Origin: Leifsonia aquatica H1aii
Lineage (GTDB): Bacteria > Actinomycetota > Actinomycetes > Actinomycetales > Microbacteriaceae
Length of the DNA: 64,000 nucleotides
NCBI RefSeq assembly: GCF_000633535.1
Contig: NZ_AYMR01000009.1
Span: forward strand, 124,001-188,000
Direction: 5' to 3'
The number at the start of each line of letters is the position of its first letter. The first letter of the stretch is position 1. The notes under the pieces are model-generated. The model was not told the origin of the DNA. It saw only the letters and a list, made by a program, of their open reading frames with translations, and searched no databases. The position numbers were made by a program, and so were the translations under genes. Below, one piece after another: positions 1-7,420 of the stretch.

Positions 1-1
1 G

Positions 2-838
2 CTGCTGGTGGCGGCGCGCGAGCACGGCTTCGTGCGCATCGAGATCGTGCACCCCAGCGCCCGGCGGTTCTCCCTGGAGCGCGAACTGTGCGGCTTCTAC
101 GGCCTGGAGGACGCCGTGGTCGTCCCCGCGGCCGAGAGCGAATCCGAGACACAGGCACGTGTCGCGCAGGCGGCCGCCGACTACCTCACCACCTTCCGGC
201 CGGTCCCGCGCACCCTCGGGGTCAGCTGGGGGCGCACCCTGCACGCCGTCGCGGCGCGACTGCGGCCGGGCTGGGCGGTGGGCGTCAACCCGGTGCAGAT
301 CAACGGCAGCGTCTCGAGCACGCGCCAGGCGACGGCGGCCGCCGACACCGCCGTGGTCATCGCCCGCAAGGCGCAGGGCACCGCCACGCTGCTGCCGAGC
401 CCCGCCATCTTCGAGCACGCCGCCACCCGGCGTGCGATCGAGTCGGACCGTTCGGTCCAATCCGTGCTCGACCTCGCGCGCAGCGCGAACGCGTACCTGT
501 TCAGCGCCGGCGTGGTCGACACCAGCTCCGTGCATGTCGACTCCGGCTATCTGTCGCCGGAGGACGTGACGGGTCTGGCCGAGAAGGGTGCGGTCGGCGA
601 CGTGGTCGGCCGGTTCATCACCGACACCGGCGAGGTCGCCGATCCCGAGCTGGACGGCCGCACCCTCGGCCTCTCGCTCGAGGAGCTGCGCAGTGCCCGC
701 ACCAGCATCGCCGTCATCGCAGGCGAGGCCAAGCACCAGGTGGCGCACGCCGTCGTCGCGAGCGGGCTCTGCACCACGCTCATCACGGACGAAGCCACCG
801 CCAACGACCTCCTCGGCCGCAGTCAGCCGGGCTCGTGA
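2..838 (+). CDS. SorC/DeoR-type sugar-binding transcriptional regulator, 5' end cut off
   Basis: The reading frame is already open at the window edge, so the N-terminal helix-turn-helix lies outside; 278 codons remain. The visible part is the phosphosugar-binding effector domain of the SorC family, with the run GVSWGRTLHAVA and the later segment GDVVGRFITDTGEV typical of it. It ends 33 bp before deoC on the same strand, so it probably senses a deoxyribose phosphate and controls the deo genes, like Bacillus DeoR, which belongs to the same family. Effector and operator are inferred from context. The first in-frame GTG at 8 is not the true start because homology continues upstream. Confidence 0.85.
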   Translation: MLVAAREHGFVRIEIVHPSARRFSLERELCGFYGLEDAVVVPAAESESETQARVAQAAADYLTTFRPVPRTLGVSWGRTLHAVAARLRPGWAVGVNPVQINGSVSSTRQATAAADTAVVIARKAQGTATLLPSPAIFEHAATRRAIESDRSVQSVLDLARSANAYLFSAGVVDTSSVHVDSGYLSPEDVTGLAEKGAVGDVVGRFITDTGEVADPELDGRTLGLSLEELRSARTSIAVIAGEAKHQVAHAVVASGLCTTLITDEATANDLLGRSQPGS

Positions 839-871
839 CCAGAACCAGAACCAGTACCAGTGAGGAATGAC

Positions 872-1894
872 GTGACCATCGAAACCACCGTCCCGCCCGT
901 GCGCACGCTCGCACCGGCGGCGCGTGCCGTCGAGGTGCTCGGCGGCGATCTGACCGAGGCGTCCCTGCGGCGCTACCTGAACGGCATCCCCGGGGTCGAC
1001 GCGGTCGGGCTGGAGCAGCGCGCCGCCGGTCTGGGCACGCGCTCCATCAAGACGACGAGCAAGCGCTGGGCGCTCGACACGATCATCCGGCTGATCGACC
1101 TCACCACCCTCGAAGGGGCCGACACCCCGGGCAAGGTGCGGTCGCTGGTCGCGAAGGCGCTGACGCCCGACGCGGGCGATCCCGCCACCCCGCGTCCCGC
1201 TGCGGTCTGCGTCTACGGCGACATGGTGCCGTACGCGGTGGAGGCGCTCGGCGCCTCCCACGCGGAGGCGCCAGAGGGCGTCGCCGTGGCGGCCGTGGCC
1301 ACCGCCTTCCCGAGCGGACGCGCCTCCCTCGCCGTCAAGCTCGCCGACACGGCCGACGCGGTCGCGGCCGGTGCGGACGAGATCGACATGGTCATCGACC
1401 GCGGCGCCTTCCTCTCCGGCCGCTACGGGCTCGTCTTCGACGAGATCGTCGCCGTGAAGGAGGCCTGCCGGCGCCCCGACGGCAGCTCCGCGCACCTCAA
1501 GGTCATCCTCGAGACCGGCGAGCTGAACACGTACGACAACATCCGTCGCGCCTCGTGGCTGAGCATCCTCGCCGGCGGCGACTTCATCAAGACCTCCACC
1601 GGCAAGGTGTCGCCCGCCGCCACCCTGCCGACCACGCTGCTGATGCTGGAGGTCGTCCGCGACTGGCACCGGCTCACCGGCGAAGAGATCGGCGTGAAGC
1701 CGGCCGGCGGCATCCGCTCCTCGAAGGACGCGATCAAGTACCTGGTGACGGTGGCCGAGACGGTCGGCGAGCACTGGCTCCAGCCGCACCTGTTCCGCTT
1801 CGGCGCCTCCAGCCTGCTGAACGACGTGCTGCTGCAGCGCCAGAAGCTCGAGACCGGGCACTACTCCGGCGCCGACTACGTGACGATCGACTGA
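872..1894 (+). CDS. deoC: Deoxyribose-phosphate aldolase (long form)
   Basis: Cleaves 2-deoxyribose-5-phosphate into glyceraldehyde-3-phosphate and acetaldehyde in cytoplasmic deoxynucleoside catabolism. The Schiff-base lysine lies in GGDFIKTSTGK at about residue 240, and ADEIDMVID and GVKPAGGIR are the conserved barrel strands. At 340 aa it is longer than E. coli DeoC (259 aa) and closer in size to animal DERA, with an extra N-terminal segment. I chose GTG 872 because GAGG at 862-865 sits 6 nt upstream; an in-frame GTG at 860 is the alternative. The dehydrogenase gene follows after 17 bp, which suggests one transcript. Confidence 0.95.
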   Translation: MTIETTVPPVRTLAPAARAVEVLGGDLTEASLRRYLNGIPGVDAVGLEQRAAGLGTRSIKTTSKRWALDTIIRLIDLTTLEGADTPGKVRSLVAKALTPDAGDPATPRPAAVCVYGDMVPYAVEALGASHAEAPEGVAVAAVATAFPSGRASLAVKLADTADAVAAGADEIDMVIDRGAFLSGRYGLVFDEIVAVKEACRRPDGSSAHLKVILETGELNTYDNIRRASWLSILAGGDFIKTSTGKVSPAATLPTTLLMLEVVRDWHRLTGEEIGVKPAGGIRSSKDAIKYLVTVAETVGEHWLQPHLFRFGASSLLNDVLLQRQKLETGHYSGADYVTID

Positions 1895-1911
1895 GACGAA
1901 AGCAGATCAGA

Positions 1912-3411
1912 ATGAGTTTCCTCGAATACGCTCCGGCCCCGGAGTCGCGGTCGATCCTCAGCCTCCGCGACGAGTACGGCCTCTTCATCGACGGTGAGTT
2001 CGTCGCCGGTCACGGCACGCCGTTCCAGACCATCTCCCCGGCGACGGAGGAGCGCATCGCGACCATCGCGACCGCCGACTCCTCGGATGTCGACGCGGCC
2101 GTCGCCTCCGCGCGCCGCGCCTACGAGAAGGTCTGGTCGCGGATGAGCGGCACCGACCGCGGCAAGTACCTGTTCCGCATCGCGCGCCTCGTGCAGGAGC
2201 GTGCCCGCGAGCTGGCCGTCGCCGAGAGCCTCGACAACGGCAAGCCGATCAAGGAGAGCCGGGATGTCGACGTCCCGCTCGTCGCCGCATGGTTCTTCTA
2301 CTACGCGGGCTGGGCGGACAAGCTGGAGCACGCCGGGCTCGGCCCCGCGCCCCGCGCCCTCGGTGTGGCCGCGCAGGTCATCCCGTGGAACTTCCCGCTG
2401 CTGATGCTCGCCTGGAAGATCGCGCCCGCGCTGGCCGCCGGCAACACCGTCGTGCTGAAGCCCGCGGAGACCACGCCGCTGACCGCGCTGCTGTTCGCGG
2501 AGATCGTGCAGCAGGCGGGCCTGCCCGCCGGTGTCGTGAACATCGTCACCGGCGCGGGGGAGACCGGTCGCGACCTCGTCGCCCACCCCGACGTGAACAA
2601 GGTGGCCTTCACCGGCTCCACCGCCGTCGGACGCGAGATCGCCCGCTCCGTCGCCGGCACCGACAAGAAGCTCACCCTCGAACTCGGCGGCAAGGCGGCC
2701 AACATCGTCTTCGACGACGCGCCCATCGACCAGGCCATCGAGGGGATCGTCAACGGCATCTTCTTCAACCAGGGGCACGTGTGCTGCGCGGGCAGCCGCC
2801 TCCTGGTGCAGGAGAGCATCCACGACGAGGTGGTGGACCGCCTGAAGAACCGTTTGTCGACGCTGCGCCTCGGCGACCCGCTCGACAAGAACACCGACAT
2901 CGGCGCGATCAACAGTGCCGAGCAGCTGCAGCGCATCCGCGAGCTGTCGGACATCGGGGAGGCCGAGGGCGCCGACCGCTGGACGGCCGACTGCGCCATC
3001 CCGGAGAACGGGTTCTGGTTCGCCCCGACGATCTTCGACAACGTGTCGACGAGCCACCGCATCGCCCGCGAGGAGGTGTTCGGCCCCGTGCTCTCGGTGC
3101 TGACCTTCCGCACCCCCGCGGAGGCGATCGCCAAGGCGAACAACACGCCCTACGGCCTCTCGGCCGGGATCTGGAGCGACAAGGGCAGCCGCATCCTCGC
3201 GGTCGCCGACAAGCTGCGCGCCGGTGTGATCTGGGCGAACACCTTCAACCGGTTCGACCCGGCCAGCCCGTTCGGTGGCTACAAGGAGTCCGGCTACGGG
3301 CGCGAGGGAGGCCGTCACGGTCTCGGCGCGTACCTCGTGCCGGGCCGCGCGCTGCCTGCCGCCGCCACCTCCTCCGCCCGTCCCACGACCCGCAAGGGAG
3401 CCACGAAATGA
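1912..3411 (+). CDS. Aldehyde dehydrogenase of the deo operon (catalytic subunit)
   Basis: NAD(P)-dependent aldehyde dehydrogenase, 499 aa, full length for the family. Visible are the cofactor-site run VIPWNFPLLML, the LELGGK segment with the general-base Glu, the catalytic Cys at about residue 291 in FFNQGHVCCAGSR, and EEVFGPVL near the C-terminus. It starts 17 bp after deoC and its stop overlaps the next ATG by 4 bp, so it is translationally coupled to a short ALDH-like partner. Acetaldehyde or glyceraldehyde from the DeoC reaction is the likely substrate. The pair resembles the two domains of ALDH16 proteins encoded as separate genes. Confidence 0.9.
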   Translation: MSFLEYAPAPESRSILSLRDEYGLFIDGEFVAGHGTPFQTISPATEERIATIATADSSDVDAAVASARRAYEKVWSRMSGTDRGKYLFRIARLVQERARELAVAESLDNGKPIKESRDVDVPLVAAWFFYYAGWADKLEHAGLGPAPRALGVAAQVIPWNFPLLMLAWKIAPALAAGNTVVLKPAETTPLTALLFAEIVQQAGLPAGVVNIVTGAGETGRDLVAHPDVNKVAFTGSTAVGREIARSVAGTDKKLTLELGGKAANIVFDDAPIDQAIEGIVNGIFFNQGHVCCAGSRLLVQESIHDEVVDRLKNRLSTLRLGDPLDKNTDIGAINSAEQLQRIRELSDIGEAEGADRWTADCAIPENGFWFAPTIFDNVSTSHRIAREEVFGPVLSVLTFRTPAEAIAKANNTPYGLSAGIWSDKGSRILAVADKLRAGVIWANTFNRFDPASPFGGYKESGYGREGGRHGLGAYLVPGRALPAAATSSARPTTRKGATK

Positions 3412-4268
3412 GCCGCCTGGCCGTGCCGAAGACCTACAAGCTCTACATCGGCGGGAAGTTCCCGCGCAGCGAGTCGGGCCGCACCTACGAGGTGCTGTCG
3501 GCGAAGGGGGCCTTCCTGGCCAACGCCGCGAAGGGGTCCCGCAAGGACGCCCGCGACGCCGTGGTGGCGGCGCGCGCCGCGGTCTCCGGCTGGGCCGGCG
3601 CCACCGCCTACAACCGCGGGCAGGTGCTCTACCGCATCGCCGAGCTGCTGGAGGGGCGACGGGCGCAGTTCGTCGACGAGATCCAGAGCGCCGAAGGCGT
3701 CTCGGCCGCCGCGGCGGGGGCGCAGGTCGACGAGGCGATCGACCGCTGGGTCTGGTACGCGGGCTGGGCGGACAAGTTCGCGCAGGTGGCGGGCAACGCC
3801 AATCCCGTCGCCGGGCCGTACTTCAACATCTCGGTGCCGGAGCCGACCGGCGTCGTCGCCGTGATCGCGCCGCAGGACTCGAGCCTGCTCGGTTTCGTCA
3901 GCGCCGTCGCCCCTGCACTGGTCGCGGGCAACACGGTCGTCGTGGTCGCCAGCGAGCGCTTCCCGCTCTCCGCGATCAGCCTGAGCGAGGTGCTCGCGAC
4001 GAGCGACGTCCCCGGCGGTGTGGTCAACATCCTCACCGGTTCGCCGGCCGAGATCGCCCCCTGGCTCGCCTCGCACGCCGACGTCAACGCTCTCGACCTG
4101 GTCGGCGCGGGCGCGCTGGAGTGGGTGGACCTGCAGATCGCGGCGGCGGACACGCTCAAGCGCGTCCTCCCGCCGGAGAACGGCGTGGACGCCGCGGCCC
4201 CGTCGCTCGACCGCATCGCGTTCTTCACCGAGACGAAGACGGTCTGGCACACCAAGTCCCTCCTCTGA
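3408..4268 (+). CDS. Half-length ALDH-like protein without catalytic cysteine
   Basis: 286 aa that match the N-terminal two thirds of an aldehyde dehydrogenase (YIGGKFPRSESGR start; PEPTGVVAVIAPQDSS in place of the usual PWNFP; ALVAGNTVVVV), then stop. There is no segment with the catalytic Cys and no EEVFGP motif, so it should not oxidise aldehydes alone. The ATGA overlap with the active dehydrogenase suggests 1:1 expression and probably a complex. The C-terminal domain of ALDH16 proteins has this same inactive, shortened form, and the ending TETKTVWH fits my recollection of that group. A structural role is inferred. Confidence 0.85.
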   Translation: MSRLAVPKTYKLYIGGKFPRSESGRTYEVLSAKGAFLANAAKGSRKDARDAVVAARAAVSGWAGATAYNRGQVLYRIAELLEGRRAQFVDEIQSAEGVSAAAAGAQVDEAIDRWVWYAGWADKFAQVAGNANPVAGPYFNISVPEPTGVVAVIAPQDSSLLGFVSAVAPALVAGNTVVVVASERFPLSAISLSEVLATSDVPGGVVNILTGSPAEIAPWLASHADVNALDLVGAGALEWVDLQIAAADTLKRVLPPENGVDAAAPSLDRIAFFTETKTVWHTKSLL

Positions 4269-4346
4269 CCTGAGCATCGGCCCCGACCCCCTCGCCTCTC
4301 CGCCCGTTCTGGGGGAGGATGGAGGGAGTCGGGGAGGATGGTACGG

Positions 4347-4940
4347 ATGCCGCAGGAGTGGGACACGGGACGAGGCGCTCTCGCCCTGATCGGAGACAGT
4401 CTGACCCAGGGCGGTGACTGGGCCGCGCTGCTGCCCGGCGAGACCGTCTGGAACTTCGGGGTCGCCGGTGACACGACCGACGACGTGCTCGCGCGTCTGG
4501 GCGACGTCACCGACTCGGCTCCCGCGACCGTCGCGCTCCTGATCGGCACCAACGACCTCGCTTGGCGCCGCTCGGCCGAGCATGTCGTGCGCAATGTGGA
4601 GACCGCCCTCGTCACCCTGCGCAAGGAGCTCCCGGAGGCGCGGATCCTGGCGCAGTCGGTGCTGCCGCGCGGCGCCGAGTTCGCCGATCAGATCAAGGAC
4701 ATCAACCGCCACCTCTGGCAGTTCGCGCCGACGATCCACGCGGGCTGGCTCGACCTCTGGCCGGCCTTCGCGCTGGAGGACGGGGAGCTGAACCCGGCGT
4801 ACACCGAGGACAGGCTCCACCTGAACGCGGAGGGCTACCGGGTGTGGGCCGGCGAGCTCGTTCCCGCCCTCGAACTGGTCCGCGAGCTTCCGCCCTCGAC
4901 CCGGGCGATCGAGCTTCCCGATCTGGGCGGCGCGGCCTGA
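4347..4940 (+). CDS. SGNH/GDSL-family hydrolase
   Basis: Predicted cytoplasmic esterase or lipase-like hydrolase of 197 aa. All four SGNH blocks are visible: Ser18 in IGDSLTQGG, Gly in FGVAGDTTDD, Asn69 in IGTNDL, and Asp155/His158 in DRLHLN. There is no signal peptide. ATG 4347 is preferred over ATG 4338 because GGGGAGG at 4331-4337 directly abuts 4338 but is 9 nt from 4347. It follows the deo operon after about 78 bp and converges with the M20 peptidase gene. The substrate cannot be told from sequence; acyl groups on sugars or phospholipids are common in the family. Confidence 0.9.
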   Translation: MPQEWDTGRGALALIGDSLTQGGDWAALLPGETVWNFGVAGDTTDDVLARLGDVTDSAPATVALLIGTNDLAWRRSAEHVVRNVETALVTLRKELPEARILAQSVLPRGAEFADQIKDINRHLWQFAPTIHAGWLDLWPAFALEDGELNPAYTEDRLHLNAEGYRVWAGELVPALELVRELPPSTRAIELPDLGGAA

Positions 4941-4971
4941 GTCGCAGGCCGCCGGCCCCACCCGGCTGCGG

Positions 4972-6333
4972 TCAGCTGGAGCGCAGCATCCGCTCGTAGA
5001 AGTCGATGCCGCGCAGCCAGGTGCGCACGTGGATGCGCTCGTCGCGGGCGTGGAGCGTCCCGCGCTCCTCCGTGCTCATCTCGAACGGGGTGAACCGGTA
5101 GACCGTGTCGCCGATGGCGGTGAAGTGCCGGCTGTCGCTCGCACCCAGCATGATGTACGGCGTCACGATCGCCCGCGGGTGCACCTCGGCGAGGGCGCTC
5201 GCGACGCGCTCCCACTCCGGTCCGTCGCTCGGCGACACGGGAGAGGGCTCGCTCGCGTCCACGGCCTCGATGCGCACCTGCGGGTCGTGGATGGCGCGGC
5301 GGAGGTGCTGGAGCGTGTCGGCGACGGTCGAGCCGACCGCGATCCGCACGTTCACGATCGCCTCCGCGGTCTCCGGGAGGGCGTTGGCGGCCAGGCTGCC
5401 GCGCAGCTGTGTCACCGCCGTCGTCGTCCGCACGATCGCACGGGTCTCGTCGCTCAACCGGCCGAAGACGGCCCGCAGCAGCGGTTGCAGGCGGCGGGCC
5501 CGGGTGAACACCGCGCGCAGAGGGCCGGACGCGTGGGCGCCCAAGGTCTCCACCATCCGCAGGTTCGTCTCGGTGAGCCGGGCGGGGAAGGGCTTGGCGT
5601 TCAGCCGGGTGATGGCGCGGGCGAGCCGGACCGTCGCCGTCATCGCCGGGGGGGTGGAGGCGTGGCCGCCGTGCTGCTCGACCGTGAGCCGCACCGAGGT
5701 GATGCCCTTCTCGCTCACGCCGACGACGGCGATCGGGCGGGCGACGCCCGGGAAGATGCGCTCGACGATCGCGCCGCCCTCGTCGAGCACCAGGGCCGGG
5801 CGGACGCCGCGCTCGCGCAGGGCGGCCACGATCGTCTGCGCGCCGGTGCCGACGGTCTCCTCGTCGTGGCCGAAGCTCAGGTAGACGTCCTCCCGGGGCG
5901 CGAAATCGGCGTCGAGCAGGCGTTCGGCGGCCTCGAGGATCGCCACGACCGCCCCTTTGTCGTCGAGCGTCCCGCGGTTCCAGAGCACCCGTCCGTCTCC
6001 GGTGCCGGTGATCTCGGCAGCGAACGGCGGGTGCTGCCAGCCCTCGTCGGTGGCGGGGACGACGTCGTAGTGGCCCATCAGGATCGTCGGCCGGCCGGTC
6101 GGGTGGGTGCCCGGCCAGCGGTAGAGCAGGGAGTGGCCGTGACGCTCGAGCTCGAGGGCGGCGTGGACGCGCGGGTAGAGGCTCGGGAGGGCGGCGATGA
6201 AGGCGTCGAACGCCGCCCAGTCGGTCAGCTCGACGTCGTTGCGCGACATCGTCGGGATGCGGAGCAGGGTGCGGAACCGGTCCAGGGCGGCGTCTTCGCG
6301 TGCCGCGACCGGTGCCTCGTCGATCGCGCTCAT
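4972..6333 (-). CDS. M20 family metallopeptidase (carboxypeptidase S / PM20D1-like)
   Basis: Two-zinc peptidase of 453 aa. Metal-binding residues are visible as His88 and Asp90 in MGHYDVV, Asp124 in GTLDDKGAV, and the Glu pair at 158-159 in GHDEET; the last His is expected in the C-terminal third. The layout (catalytic domain interrupted by a dimerisation lid beginning near VSEKGITSVRL) fits the Gly-X carboxypeptidase / PM20D1 branch, which hydrolyses dipeptides or N-acyl amino acids. There is no signal peptide, so it is cytoplasmic. Its ATG overlaps the stop of the macrodomain gene by 4 bp, so the two are co-translated. Confidence 0.9.
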   Translation of the reverse strand: MSAIDEAPVAAREDAALDRFRTLLRIPTMSRNDVELTDWAAFDAFIAALPSLYPRVHAALELERHGHSLLYRWPGTHPTGRPTILMGHYDVVPATDEGWQHPPFAAEITGTGDGRVLWNRGTLDDKGAVVAILEAAERLLDADFAPREDVYLSFGHDEETVGTGAQTIVAALRERGVRPALVLDEGGAIVERIFPGVARPIAVVGVSEKGITSVRLTVEQHGGHASTPPAMTATVRLARAITRLNAKPFPARLTETNLRMVETLGAHASGPLRAVFTRARRLQPLLRAVFGRLSDETRAIVRTTTAVTQLRGSLAANALPETAEAIVNVRIAVGSTVADTLQHLRRAIHDPQVRIEAVDASEPSPVSPSDGPEWERVASALAEVHPRAIVTPYIMLGASDSRHFTAIGDTVYRFTPFEMSTEERGTLHARDERIHVRTWLRGIDFYERMLRSS

Positions 6334-6857
6334 TCCCCGGCCGCCGTCCGGAAGGCGGCGAACGCGTCGTCGCCGAACAGGACGAAGCGCACGGTCTCCA
6401 CCGACCCGACGCCGGAGGAGAGCACGGCGCGCACGGTGCTGATCGCGATGCGCGCGGCGTCGTCCATCGGCCAGCCGTAGACACCGGCGGACACTGCGGG
6501 GAACGCGACGGTCGTGGCGCCGAGCTCGCGTGCGACGCGGAGCGACGACCGGTAGGCGTTCTGCAGCAGCGGCGTGCGATCCTCGTCGTCCGTCCACACC
6601 GGTCCGACCGTGTGGATGACCCAGCGGGCGGGCAGGTGGCCCGCGGTGGTGGCGACCGCCTGCCCCGTGGGGAGGCCGTCGGGGAGGGTGGTCGCCCGCA
6701 GTTCGCGGCAGGCCTCGAGGATGGCGGGACCTCCGCGGCGGTGGATGGCGCCGTCGACGCCGCCCCCGCCCAGCAGCGTGCTGTTGGCCGCGTTGACGAT
6801 CGCGTCCACGGCCTGGTCGGTGATGTCGCCGCGGACGATCTCGATCGGGTCCGTCAT
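6330..6857 (-). CDS. Macrodomain protein, probable O-acetyl-ADP-ribose deacetylase
   Basis: Single macrodomain of 175 aa. The ADP-ribose-binding signatures are clear: [16 protein letters not shown] followed by the [14 protein letters not shown] loop, then VIHTVGPVW and the second loop [13 protein letters not shown]. This is the MacroD/YmdB type, which removes the acetyl group from O-acetyl-ADP-ribose or ADP-ribose from proteins. It is coupled to the downstream M20 peptidase by an ATGA overlap. Only 1 bp separates its start from the csoR stop, so a csoR-macrodomain-peptidase transcript is possible. The link to copper is unexplained. Confidence 0.9.
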   Translation of the reverse strand: MTDPIEIVRGDITDQAVDAIVNAANSTLLGGGGVDGAIHRRGGPAILEACRELRATTLPDGLPTGQAVATTAGHLPARWVIHTVGPVWTDDEDRTPLLQNAYRSSLRVARELGATTVAFPAVSAGVYGWPMDDAARIAISTVRAVLSSGVGSVETVRFVLFGDDAFAAFRTAAGE

Positions 6858-6858
6858 C

Positions 6859-7137
6859 TCATCCCCGGTTGTTCGAGAGCTCGTAGACCTTCAGCAGTTC
6901 CAGGATCGCGTCGTCGCGCTGGCTGCCTCCCTCTTCGAACATCTCCGAGACGTGGGTCTTGAGGTGGTTCTCGACCAGGAGCTTGTTGAGCGAGCCGAGC
7001 GACTTCTGGATGGCGAGCGACTGGGTGATGATGTCGACGCAGTAGTCCTCGTTCTCGATCATCTTCTCCAGGCCGCGCAATTGGCCTTCCAGGATGCGCG
7101 TGCGGTGGAGGGCACGCTTCTTGATGTCCGCGATCAC
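6859..7137 (-). CDS. csoR: CsoR-family copper-sensing repressor
   Basis: All-helical DUF156/CsoR repressor, 92 aa, GTG start. Divergent copZ-copA and a perfect operator in the gap identify it as the copper regulator. The ligand positions read Cys33 (EDYC), His58 and His62 (NHLKTH). Mycobacterial and Streptomyces CsoR have Cys-His-Cys, so the third ligand is His here, as in Thermus thermophilus CsoR. Arg14, Gly18 and Gln19 of the DNA-binding/tetramer face ([13 protein letters not shown]) are present. When metal binds, it should release copZ-copA and its own promoter. Confidence 0.92.
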   Translation of the reverse strand: MIADIKKRALHRTRILEGQLRGLEKMIENEDYCVDIITQSLAIQKSLGSLNKLLVENHLKTHVSEMFEEGGSQRDDAILELLKVYELSNNRG

Positions 7138-7162
7138 CTGTCCAGGATACCCCGCATCCCAT

Positions 7163-7179
7163 ATACCCCTATGGGGTAT
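7163..7179. promoter_or_regulatory. CsoR operator between csoR and copZ
   Basis: ATACCCCTATGGGGTAT is a perfect 7-3-7 inverted repeat with the G/C tract of known CsoR boxes. It lies 16 bp upstream of the copZ ATG and 26 bp from the csoR GTG, placed to block both promoters. An extra half-site ATACCCC at 7147-7153 lies closer to csoR. Confidence 0.9.
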
Positions 7180-7195
7180 GTGTTATCGTGGAGCC

Positions 7196-7420
7196 ATGGA
7201 AACGACCTACGACATCCTCGGCATGACCTGCGCCCACTGCGCGCGGGCCGTCAGCGACGAACTCACCGCCCTCGACGGGGTCGAGACGGTGCACGTGGAC
7301 GTCTCCGCCGGCACCGCCACGGTGGCGCACGCGCGAGCACTCGACGGCGACGCCGTCCGCGCCGCGGTGGAGGAGGCCGGCTACAGCCTCGGCCGTCCCG
7401 ACCGGCTCCCTCTGCTGTGA
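7196..7420 (+). CDS. copZ: Copper chaperone (heavy-metal-associated domain)
   Basis: 74 aa, a single HMA fold with the Cu(I)-binding motif GMTCAHC near the N-terminus. It carries copper in the cytoplasm to the CopA ATPase. ATG 7196 follows the CsoR operator directly, and the stop overlaps the copA GTG by 4 bp (GTGA), so expression is coupled. It is presumably induced by copper through CsoR. Confidence 0.92.
   Translation: METTYDILGMTCAHCARAVSDELTALDGVETVHVDVSAGTATVAHARALDGDAVRAAVEEAGYSLGRPDRLPLL

Noticed and set aside
1876-3318. 480-codon minus-strand frame opposite the deo-operon dehydrogenase
   Set aside because: Shadow of a clearly coding ALDH; no recognisable domain.
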